Position numbers and translations under genes: made by a program
Notes under the pieces: generated by a model
Seen by the model: only the letters and a program-made list of their open reading frames with translations
Told to the model about the DNA's origin: nothing
The model's database searches: none
In this document: positions 1 through 5,931 of the stretch, one piece after another
Numbering within the stretch: position 1 is the first letter of the stretch
Layout: every line of letters starts with the position of its first letter
Assembly (NCBI GenBank): GCA_027021285.1
Contig: JALUUP010000257.1
Coordinates: 1-11,014, forward strand
DNA length: 11,014 nt
Direction of reading: 5' to 3'
From: Bacteroidota bacterium
Lineage (GTDB): Bacteria; Bacteroidota; Ignavibacteria; SZUA-365; JAADGX01

Positions 1-786
1 GCCGGCCGCGGCGTCCACCGAGGCCACGTTGTCAACCGTGGTGCCGCGAATCTTGATCTCATTAACAGTGGGGAAACCAACCGCAGTGGTGACATCCTCT
101 GCCTGGAGTCCGAGTTGATCGTAGGCCTCCGAGATAACTTCGACAAAGAACGTCGCTGGATCAAGATTCTCACTTTGTTCAATAAAGTGCTCAACCGGCG
201 TCCCTTCCAACTGCGGGTCGCTGTCGATAGCATTTTGAATTTCTTCCCTCGTGAATTCGAGCCTCCCGACTTTGACCATTTCTTCCGCTCCACCCGGCTC
301 CGGATTCATCTTGATCTCCACGCGGTTGGTCCCCGCCCGGACCCGGAACTCGAACGTTCCCGGCCCCAGATCCGCGGTCCAGTCAAACTTGTATAATCGT
401 GTTCCCGTCGTCGATTCCAGGGTTGAATCCTGGATGTTCGCAGGATAGTTCAGGACTTCCAGCGGTGTGGGAACTCCTTCCTTGTACACGTCCACCTCCG
501 GCGGCGTTGTGACTTCATCCTGATCGCCGAGTCCCTTCACGCTGATCGTGAACGTCCGGGAATCACCGACCTTCAACTGGTTGTTGCCGACTGCAGCCAC
601 GGTGGGCATGTTCTTCAGCAACTCCAGAATGATTTTCCTGTTTTTTTCTTCCAGCGCCCGCTGCTGTTCCAACAGGAGCTCTTCGGCGTCGTCGCGCTCG
701 ACGATAACGATGAGAAGCTCACTGATGACGGCGAGGTACAGGAAGAAATAAACACGGTATTTACTATAAACATCAGCTCTAGCCAT
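1..786 (-). CDS. GldM-like motor stator/shaft protein M2 (partial, C-terminus beyond window)
   Basis: The frame is open for 262 codons from an ATG at 786 to the window edge, so the C-terminus is missing. A GGAGG at 797-801 lies 10 bases before the ATG. The protein has a short basic N-terminus (K9, R11), one membrane helix at about residues 12-29, a charged coiled-coil stretch at about 31-57, then a beta-rich region typical of a periplasmic domain. This is the GldM/PorM plan: N-terminus in the cytoplasm, one helix in the motor core, long periplasmic shaft. Its N-terminus resembles that of the upstream paralogue at 1794-3293 (Arg-Val, aromatics, Tyr-Leu, then Arg-Asp after the helix). It follows a GldL-like gene by 35 bases, as expected for an L-M pair. 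Unusually, a glutamate (E23) sits inside the membrane helix. Assignment rests on architecture, neighbours and short motifs, not on overall identity; a different energy-transducing membrane protein is possible. Confidence 0.7.
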   Translation of the reverse strand, partial: MARADVYSKYRVYFFLYLAVISELLIVIVERDDAEELLLEQQRALEEKNRKIILELLKNMPTVAAVGNNQLKVGDSRTFTISVKGLGDQDEVTTPPEVDVYKEGVPTPLEVLNYPANIQDSTLESTTGTRLYKFDWTADLGPGTFEFRVRAGTNRVEIKMNPEPGGAEEMVKVGRLEFTREEIQNAIDSDPQLEGTPVEHFIEQSENLDPATFFVEVISEAYDQLGLQAEDVTTAVGFPTVNEIKIRGTTVDNVASVDAAAG

Positions 787-796
787 GGGTTAAGTA

Positions 797-801
797 CCTC
801 C
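797..801 (-). promoter_or_regulatory. Ribosome binding site of the M2 gene
   Basis: A perfect GGAGG on the minus strand, 10 bases before the ATG at 786. It fixes the start of the partial GldM-like gene and lies in the 35-base gap after the stop of the GldL-like gene. Confidence 0.7.
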
Positions 802-821
802 GCTTATTCAATCAGCACGGG

Positions 822-1646
822 TTAATGCATTGCTTCTCGTTCGAGACGGCTCGCCTCTTCGAGTTCCTGCTTGAGTTGATCCAGCTTCGCCTGGACCTCG
901 GCCAAACTCAGTTCCTTGCCGCGGTTGACGCCCGGGAAGCCTTCCACATCCGGACCATACTCCTCGGATTCGTACCAGGTGGTCAATCCCAGCAACATGA
1001 GCACCGTGACTTCGACAACGATCGCGTACATGATCCAGTCCGGCTGATGCGCAACGAAGAACTTGATACCGCGGAGACCGATCATTGCGATCAGGAACGC
1101 GGTTCCCATGAAGGCGATAGCGGTAATGTTATTCTTGTACTTCTTGATGAATTCCTCGTGCATGTAGCGTTTGAATCCCTCGCGAATGCTGTGCTCTTTC
1201 TTGTACCACTTTTCCTGGTGCAACAGGGATTCACCGAGTTCCTTGGAAATACCGAGCGTGATGAGAAGGTTCCCGATGGCGGTTGACAGTTTTCCCCGCG
1301 TCAGGAACAATCCGATGGGCGTGAAGAAGAAAACGATGGTAAACAGAGCGATACCCAGCAGCACAATCACTGGAACCCAGTTGATGATAAAGGTTGAACG
1401 TCCGATTTTCACGACGTTCATGGTGAGCGGTCCGCCCGTCTTCAGATCTTCGAGCTCTTGCGGAGTGGCCATCGACAGGTTTCGACCTTCACTCTTAAGC
1501 TTTTGAAGAAGCGTGTAAATATCAGTCGTCGGCTGCTTGTACTTGGCGGCGACCGCCTCGTGCGAAAAACCGGCGCCGGTGATAAGCAGGATGATCAACG
1601 CGCCCAGGATCGTGCGCATTCTCAGCTGTTTTGCAACAGACATCAT
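822..1646 (-). CDS. GldL-like motor protein L2 with signal peptide and extra membrane helix
   Basis: 274 residues, starting at the first of two consecutive ATGs, 7 bases after a GGAGG at 1654-1658. Residues 1-34 look like a signal peptide (basic start, hydrophobic core, Ala-Val-Ala-Ala end). Then come a periplasmic stretch, a membrane helix at about 86-116, a charged cytoplasmic segment at about 117-173, and a helical hairpin at about 174-197 and 205-224. A short coiled coil (about 246-272) ends the protein. The hairpin matches the paralogue L1: Gly-Leu-Arg closing the first helix (R192) and a buried glutamate (E212, bases 1011-1013) in the second. In GldL the equivalent glutamate is the key protonatable residue of the T9SS motor. 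The predicted topology leaves hairpin and C-terminus oriented as in GldL. The extra N-terminal module is not part of standard GldL, which is about 200 residues. GldL-family membership is an inference from hairpin, glutamate and pairing with M2. Confidence 0.7.
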   Translation of the reverse strand: MMSVAKQLRMRTILGALIILLITGAGFSHEAVAAKYKQPTTDIYTLLQKLKSEGRNLSMATPQELEDLKTGGPLTMNVVKIGRSTFIINWVPVIVLLGIALFTIVFFFTPIGLFLTRGKLSTAIGNLLITLGISKELGESLLHQEKWYKKEHSIREGFKRYMHEEFIKKYKNNITAIAFMGTAFLIAMIGLRGIKFFVAHQPDWIMYAIVVEVTVLMLLGLTTWYESEEYGPDVEGFPGVNRGKELSLAEVQAKLDQLKQELEEASRLEREAMH

Positions 1647-1653
1647 ACGAATA

Positions 1654-1658
1654 CCTCC
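1654..1658 (-). promoter_or_regulatory. Ribosome binding site of the L2 gene
   Basis: A GGAGG on the minus strand with 7-base spacing to the ATG at 1646. It favours the first of the two adjacent ATG codons. Confidence 0.7.
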
Positions 1659-1734
1659 GTGGAATTTTGATTGGATACAAAGAGTCCAACCGTGTTCGGT
1701 TTACTCTCATTTATTGAAAAAACTATGGTATGTC

Positions 1735-1746
1735 GTCTCCTGAGAC
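1735..1746. repeat. Short inverted repeat in the M1-L2 spacer
   Basis: Five-base arms GTCTC and GAGAC separated by two bases, inside the 147-base gap between the M1 stop (1794) and the L2 start (1646). A second 5-base hairpin (AACCG / CGGTT around TGTT) lies near 1688-1701. Neither is followed by a T tract on the minus strand, so they are not convincing terminators. The gap is the only sizeable break in the L1-M1-L2-M2 run and could hold a promoter for the second pair, but I see no clear -35/-10 elements. Confidence 0.25.
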
Positions 1747-1793
1747 TGGGGGAACTGAAAAAAAGTGCGCCGCTACGATATGGTGCTTGGTGG

Positions 1794-3293
1794 TCAGTCA
1801 TTCTTGTAAACGTAAATCTGGCGTTGAACGGACGTGCCGCCTGCCCGGACGGTAATGATGACCGGTTCCGGATTGTTTGAAAAGCGATCCGGGCGCTCGA
1901 ACACGAATTCGTACTTCCCGTCGGGAAGCGAGTACAGCTCAACGGGGCGCACGTCCCCGTATTCATCTTCAACCTCGACCCGCACTTCGCTCAATCCCTG
2001 CAGCGGCTTGCGGTTCTCACGCCGGTTGGCGCCGTACCGGTACGCGTAAAACATGAACGTGTGCGTACTGGACACTTCTTCCGGTGGACTGAAGAAAATA
2101 TGAACGGGGGGCTTTTCGATCGCAAACGTAAACGTGGACATTTTCTGTCCGCCATCCCTTTTGGTGCGGTACGGGTACGACTTGCCTTTGTAACGCGCAA
2201 CAACCCGCAGTGATGTCGCGGCCGTGTTCCTGGGAACGTTGCACTGAACAACCGGACCGGATCCCGCCGCGACCCGCGTATCGTTGAGAAAAACTTCCCA
2301 CGAATATTGCTTGATGTCGCTTAAGCCTTCCACCTGGATATCCGCGATGAACTTCTCCCCGTAGAACGCCGCGTATGGAAGCGGTTTTCGCAACACGGCG
2401 CTGGAGGGTTGGAGTCGAAATTCCGCCTGTGCGATGTCGCGTCCTCCCGCGCCCCTGTTCACGCGCGCCTCGACTTTGACTTGTTGCGGTTCGTTGCCAA
2501 CCTGCCCGACCCAGAAAAACCGCGACGTGCCATCGCCCCCCCGCCGTTCAATAATCCTGCCCGGACCGCTAAGTACCCGCATCACCGGCGTCAGGTTGGG
2601 AAGGTTGACAAAAATCTCGTTTTCCTCCTCATATCCGGATACGGAGACCACTTCCGAACGGGCAACGTTGATGCCGATCTGTTCCACCGGCGGCGCGTTG
2701 GGTACGCTCGTATCTTGCACCATGACCACGTACGTCAATGTATCGTGTTCGAATTCCCATCGCCGGGAAAACGGAATCAGCGACGAATCGAACGTGAAAT
2801 TATGGTACTTCAATTTCCCGTTCCCGAGGGGATGAATGCGCTTTGTCTCGAGGTTGAACTCTACCGAGTACGTGCCGACCCAGTGAAATCGCATCTCCAC
2901 GGGGAAAGTGATCGTCCGTGTCCTTGGATCCCGGAGCGTATCCGTAACGATTATTTCCGCTTCATTCGTCGGGGTAAATCCCTTGCGCACGGAAGTCAAA
3001 TTCAACGAGGCATCATCGTCCTGCTCCAGATCGTAAATGCGCACCTGGGTTTTCAGAGGGGGCACGAAAAACCGCACACGCCCGGATTTATCGACCGCGT
3101 CCACGTACCAGTACAACGTATCGCTTTCTTTCTGCACGGGTGGACTGCCTAAAAAGGTATTGATGATGCGCGAATTCTGCGTTGAGAGTTCATGAATCAC
3201 CTTGTCGCGGTCGGATGCCGCAACGAGGAATGCGATAATCGACGAAAGGTACATCACGAAATATATCTCCACTCGATGCCGGCGCACATTCAC
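1794..3293 (-). CDS. gldM: GldM-like motor protein M1 (T9SS)
   Basis: 499 residues, close to the usual GldM length of about 510. One N-terminal membrane helix (about residues 10-27) is followed by some 470 residues rich in beta-strand patterns, as expected for the periplasmic Ig-like domains of GldM. Just before the helix the protein reads R7 followed eight residues later by Tyr-Leu. As I recall, GldM of Flavobacterium has Arg9 with the same spacing to its Met-Tyr-Leu, and that arginine pairs with the GldL glutamate. The GTG start overlaps the L1 stop (GTGA), so translation is probably coupled to L1. The GGGAGG at 3297-3302 is only 3 bases from this GTG but 9 from a second in-frame GTG at 3287, which may be the true start (497 residues). 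No signal peptidase site is apparent, so the helix should be a retained anchor. Likely role: rotor or shaft of a proton-driven motor, partner of L1. Confidence 0.78.
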   Translation of the reverse strand: MNVRRHRVEIYFVMYLSSIIAFLVAASDRDKVIHELSTQNSRIINTFLGSPPVQKESDTLYWYVDAVDKSGRVRFFVPPLKTQVRIYDLEQDDDASLNLTSVRKGFTPTNEAEIIVTDTLRDPRTRTITFPVEMRFHWVGTYSVEFNLETKRIHPLGNGKLKYHNFTFDSSLIPFSRRWEFEHDTLTYVVMVQDTSVPNAPPVEQIGINVARSEVVSVSGYEEENEIFVNLPNLTPVMRVLSGPGRIIERRGGDGTSRFFWVGQVGNEPQQVKVEARVNRGAGGRDIAQAEFRLQPSSAVLRKPLPYAAFYGEKFIADIQVEGLSDIKQYSWEVFLNDTRVAAGSGPVVQCNVPRNTAATSLRVVARYKGKSYPYRTKRDGGQKMSTFTFAIEKPPVHIFFSPPEEVSSTHTFMFYAYRYGANRRENRKPLQGLSEVRVEVEDEYGDVRPVELYSLPDGKYEFVFERPDRFSNNPEPVIITVRAGGTSVQRQIYVYKND

Positions 3294-4231
3294 GATCCTC
3301 CCTTCTCATCGCCCACGTTGCCCGCGGACTTCGCGTGGTCATCGCCGGATACTTCGGCCAACCGCTTTTCAACCCGCATCCTGGCAAGGTCCGACAGCAA
3401 GCCCCCGATTTCCTCCGTAACCAGCGAATCAATCGATTGCCCGATAATTTTTCGGATTTCTCCGTGCAGACTTTCCATGGATTTGCTCAGCGCCTGCAAC
3501 GACTCATTGGTCTGGTCCAGTTTTTCCAATTGCCGCTGGGTAACCTCCAACTGAGCGGTCCGGATCATCTCGCCAAAGGAACGTAGGTTTTGATTGGTTT
3601 CCTCGAGTTTTTCAATCTGAAGACGCGTATTCTCGGCGCTCACCTTCGAGATATATTCCGTCAACTTGGTCAGGAGGATGTCCTGGCGCATGTCCGTCTG
3701 GGAAATAAGCCTGAACAGGTCGGAAACCGCGTCGGTCATGCCCTGGACGCTCTGGTTGATGGACGAAAGAAGATTTTCCGGTTTGCCCTGGACAAGAGAA
3801 GCCGGCTGGGCGTCATCGTTCGGAAGAAAATGGGTCACCATGGAAAGAACCAGGAGCATCATGGCCTCGATCCCGATTCCCACCAGCGTCATGCGCTCGG
3901 TGATCACCCCGGCGAATCGCAATCCCACGAAAATGAGCAGAATCATTGCCCCGAAATACACCCATCCCTGGACAGCGTTGAAATAGTACCGCGCGATAAT
4001 CTCCTCCATGCACACGCGCGTTCCGAGGTTGAGCCCCAGCGTGTTCTCGAGGAGAATCAAGCGGCCGTCGCTCAGTCGAACTTCCGTACCTCGAACACAG
4101 AGGCGCCAGCATTCCAGGATTGTTCCGAATTCGAAGCTGTGCCTGATGCGCCGATCATGGTAAAAATCGTGCAAGAGACGGCGTCCTTCCGGGACTTCCA
4201 GATCTTTGATTGTTTCCGCAGCTTCTGGCAT
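3290..4231 (-). CDS. gldL: GldL-like proton channel/motor protein L1 (T9SS)
   Basis: 313 residues from the ATG at 4231; the frame stays open to a TTG at 4285. Layout: a soluble N-terminal part of about 85 residues, a membrane hairpin (about 89-106 and 114-136), then about 170 residues of charged, mostly coiled-coil sequence in the cytoplasm. The first helix ends Gly-Leu-Arg (R105) and the second has a buried glutamate (E122, bases 3866-3868) in a Gly-Ile-Glu-Ala context. This matches the GldL/PorL pattern, where five GldL copies surround two GldM helices and the glutamate senses the proton gradient. The gene directly precedes the GldM-like M1 with a 4-base overlap, as in gldLM operons. Two oddities are the soluble N-terminal extension (GldL usually starts 10-20 residues before its first helix) and an internal 29-residue coiled-coil duplication. 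No start has a good ribosome binding site; 4285 (TTG), 4231 and 4009 (both ATG) are all possible. Codon choice between 4285 and 4231 looks non-coding. Confidence 0.75.
   Translation of the reverse strand: MPEAAETIKDLEVPEGRRLLHDFYHDRRIRHSFEFGTILECWRLCVRGTEVRLSDGRLILLENTLGLNLGTRVCMEEIIARYYFNAVQGWVYFGAMILLIFVGLRFAGVITERMTLVGIGIEAMMLLVLSMVTHFLPNDDAQPASLVQGKPENLLSSINQSVQGMTDAVSDLFRLISQTDMRQDILLTKLTEYISKVSAENTRLQIEKLEETNQNLRSFGEMIRTAQLEVTQRQLEKLDQTNESLQALSKSMESLHGEIRKIIGQSIDSLVTEEIGGLLSDLARMRVEKRLAEVSGDDHAKSAGNVGDEKGGS
3455..3628 (-). repeat. Two-copy coiled-coil repeat inside L1
   Basis: Residues about 202-230 and 231-259 of L1 are related 29-residue units. Each has Gln-x-Glu-Lys-Leu (or Gln-Leu-Glu-Lys-Leu), then Thr-Asn, then Leu-rich heptads ending in a Met. 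The second copy follows directly on the first, lengthening the cytoplasmic coil. Confidence 0.55.
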
Positions 4232-4366
4232 GTTTTGAAGTAAACCTGGAGGGTTTGTTCCAGGTTTCGGTTTCTCACTACACAAATCATGCCGGGGCTT
4301 CTCATTTCCCGTAGTATGAGAATTCCGTTAGAATTATATTTTTTATTCAACGCACGCCTCTAATGA

Positions 4367-4381
4367 GTGAATATTATTCAC
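4367..4381. repeat. Perfect 15-base palindrome, possible operator
   Basis: Arms GTGAATA and TATTCAC around a single central T. The right half continues as ATTCACAC (4376-4383), which is repeated directly at 4397-4404, exactly 21 bases away, or two helical turns. Position in a divergent promoter region and the spacing suggest binding sites for a dimeric regulator. No regulator gene is visible in the window. Confidence 0.4.
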
Positions 4382-4427
4382 ACTACTGTGCCGATCATTC
4401 ACACCATTATGTTCAATAGTATCAGTT

Positions 4428-4441
4428 ATCTATCAATAGAT
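4428..4441. repeat. Perfect inverted repeat in the divergent spacer
   Basis: Arms ATCTAT and ATAGAT with a two-base centre. The heptamer TCAATAG occurs within it and again 20 bases upstream at 4413-4419. It may be a second regulatory site or AT-rich background. Confidence 0.3.
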
Positions 4442-4558
4442 GTAATAAACAGAAAGAATCAATTTCGCGTTGCGGTGCGAACGCATGGTACGAAAAAAAT
4501 GGGTTGAACATCCATTGGCTCGAACGTACATTTTCCTGCAATTCAACCTTCCGCCGTC

Positions 4559-4589
4559 TTGCCATCCGGCTTTCGCCAGGAAATATGAT
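4559..4589 (+). promoter_or_regulatory. Possible sigma-70-like promoter for the small gene
   Basis: TTGCCA at 4559-4564 and TATGAT at 4584-4589, each one mismatch from consensus, but with a 19-base spacer, longer than the ideal 17. A start near 4596 would leave a short leader before the ribosome binding site at 4623-4628. FCB-group promoters often differ from this consensus, so this is weak evidence. Confidence 0.25.
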
Positions 4590-4634
4590 TTGCGGCTCAA
4601 AGGCATTCGACATCCATCTGAAAAGGAGAACTTC

Positions 4635-4940
4635 GTGGCTACAACACGAGACGGGAAACCGTTGACTCTGACCTCATCGGATCAGGAGGCTATGACGAGA
4701 ATATTAGAAGAGCTTGGGATCAAGAGAACACCCTCGGAATTTCGAACAAATGGATATACGATCACGCCACTCGTCCGTTACTCAAAGAATACGCAACGTA
4801 TGCTTGAGAAAGAGGCTGAACGCTTGACGGAGAAAGATTCAGAATTTCACACCGACCGAGGCACGAGAGCGAAGACGTTTTTCGAGTGGGCAAACAAATG
4901 GAAAGAACGTTTCAAAAGGAAATTCAAAAGGATGCCTTGA
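4635..4940 (+). CDS. Small basic hypothetical protein
   Basis: 101 residues from a GTG at 4635, chosen because a strong AAGGAG (4623-4628) lies 6 bases upstream. The frame is open further upstream to an ATG at 4470 (156 residues), but no comparable binding site supports that start. I do not recognise a family. The protein has a short helical segment with a Ser-Asp-Gln-Glu-Ala-Met start, a middle part rich in Arg, Thr and Tyr, and a charged helical C-terminus that ends in a Lys/Arg/Phe/Trp-rich tail with a repeated Phe-Lys-Arg. There is no signal peptide or membrane helix, so it is probably cytoplasmic and could bind nucleic acid or membrane. Its base composition and use of AGA/AGG codons differ from the neighbouring genes, hinting at recent acquisition or fast evolution. 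It stands alone, divergent from the motor genes and convergent with the epimerase. Confidence 0.55.
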   Translation: MATTRDGKPLTLTSSDQEAMTRILEELGIKRTPSEFRTNGYTITPLVRYSKNTQRMLEKEAERLTEKDSEFHTDRGTRAKTFFEWANKWKERFKRKFKRMP

Positions 4941-4956
4941 GCCGTTGTACTGGGAG

Positions 4957-4969
4957 GAAACGAAGTTTC
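4957..4969. terminator. Small hairpin between convergent genes
   Basis: GAAAC, a GAA loop and GTTTC form a 5-base stem in the 27-base gap between the convergent small gene and epimerase, overlapping the epimerase stop codon. It could contribute to two-way termination, but it is short and lacks a T tract. Confidence 0.2.
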
Positions 4970-5897
4970 ATGCATCCTCGTGCTTGTTTTTGAAATACCC
5001 GTACGTTATCTCCAGCCCCTCGTCGAGAAAGACCCGCGGCTCCCATCCCAGGTGTTCCCGGATTTTCTGATACGAGCAGACGCTGCGCAATTGTTCGCCG
5101 GCCTTCTCCGGCCCGTGTTCCTCCCTCACGGATTTGCCGGAAACGCGCACGAGACCGCGGAACACGTCGAGCACGGTTTTTTCCACTGCCGTACAGACGT
5201 TGTACGTATCCGTGCCTTCCATATCTAACGCGAGGACATTCGCCCTTACGACATCCTGAACGAACACGTAGTCGCGCGTTTGAAGTCCGTCCCCGTTAAT
5301 GACAGGTTGTTCGCCGTTGAGAATTTTTTCGGCAAAGATGGCCACAACCCCCGCTTCGCCATGCGGGCTCTGCCGGGGACCATACACGTTCGTGTACCGG
5401 AAAACCGTATAGTCCAATCCGTGCACGACATGGTAATAGTGCAAGTAGTTCTCCACCGTGAGCTTGGTAATACCGTACGGAGAGATGGGACGCGTGGGGT
5501 GTTGCTCGTCGGCGGGAAAGTAATCCTGCTCGCCATAAATCGCGCCGCCTGTGGAAGCGAAAATGAAACGTTTCAGCGACCGCTTCCTGGCCGCTTCCAG
5601 GAGGTTCAGTGTCGCCATGACATTCACGGACAGATCAAACTGCGGGTTCGCGACCGAGTGGCGTACGTCGATCTGCGCGGCATGGTGGTTGATGATCTCG
5701 ATTTCATGGCGATCCATGATATCGTCCAGCTCCTCGGTGCGCAGGTCAACCTGGTAAAAAGTCGTACCCTTGGGTACGTTTTCAATAAACCCGGTAGAGA
5801 GATTATCCACCACGACCACGGAGTGGCCCAGGCGGACATACTCCTCGGCGATATTCGATCCAATGAATCCCGCTCCTCCGGTAATAAGAATATTCAT
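4968..5897 (-). CDS. NAD-dependent sugar-nucleotide epimerase/dehydratase, GalE-like
   Basis: 309 residues, full length for an extended short-chain dehydrogenase. The N-terminal Rossmann fold begins with Gly-Gly-Ala-Gly-Phe-Ile-Gly (residues 7-13) and an acidic D31 after the second strand, typical of NAD(H) binding. The active site shows Ser-Thr (115-116) and Tyr-Gly-Ile-Thr-Lys (Y141, K145). Family motifs such as Asn-Val-Tyr-Gly-Pro-Arg (170-175) and Asn-Gly-Asp-Gly-x-Gln-x-Arg-Asp-Tyr (201-210) are present. The family interconverts UDP-glucose and UDP-galactose or related UDP-sugars in the cytoplasm, supplying precursors for surface glycans. The substrate cannot be read from the sequence; UDP-GlcNAc 4-epimerase or a dehydratase are alternatives. 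It follows the uracil-DNA glycosylase gene by 34 bases in the same direction, probably in one transcript. Its stop lies 27 bases from the convergent small gene. Confidence 0.92.
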   Translation of the reverse strand: MNILITGGAGFIGSNIAEEYVRLGHSVVVVDNLSTGFIENVPKGTTFYQVDLRTEELDDIMDRHEIEIINHHAAQIDVRHSVANPQFDLSVNVMATLNLLEAARKRSLKRFIFASTGGAIYGEQDYFPADEQHPTRPISPYGITKLTVENYLHYYHVVHGLDYTVFRYTNVYGPRQSPHGEAGVVAIFAEKILNGEQPVINGDGLQTRDYVFVQDVVRANVLALDMEGTDTYNVCTAVEKTVLDVFRGLVRVSGKSVREEHGPEKAGEQLRSVCSYQKIREHLGWEPRVFLDEGLEITYGYFKNKHEDA

Positions 5898-5931
5898 GTT
5901 CGAATCCGATCAATGAAACAAACGTTATGTA

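Larger units (their letters stand above)
4232..4634. other. AT-rich divergent spacer between the motor cluster and the small gene
   Basis: About 400 bases between the L1 start (minus strand) and the likely start of the small plus-strand gene. Its AT content is clearly higher than its surroundings, most strongly at 4320-4460. It contains the inverted and direct repeats listed separately, a TATAAT on the minus strand (bases 4333-4338, without a good -35) and a possible plus-strand promoter near 4559-4589. The small gene's frame stays open upstream to 4470, so part of this spacer may be coding if a more upstream start is used. I see no RNA gene in it. Confidence 0.5.

Noticed and set aside
2409..3152. 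A 247-codon open frame on the plus strand opposite M1
   Set aside because: It is antisense to a well-supported GldM-like gene, has no binding site, no recognisable motif, and an arginine/proline/histidine-rich composition typical of shadow frames.
3590..4243. A 217-codon plus-strand open frame opposite L1
   Set aside because: It is antisense to the GldL-like hairpin and coiled coil; no start signal or domain supports it.
4072..4350. A 92-codon minus-strand frame overlapping the 5' end of L1
   Set aside because: It starts at a plausible ATG but codon use is poor past 4231 and it would need a frameshift to join L1; the L1 frame continues uninterrupted into the membrane hairpin.
4911..4936. 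Tandem 12-base repeat (TTCAAAAGGA twice) at the end of the small gene
   Set aside because: It encodes the repeated Phe-Lys-Arg of the basic tail and is too short to indicate a mobile or regulatory element.
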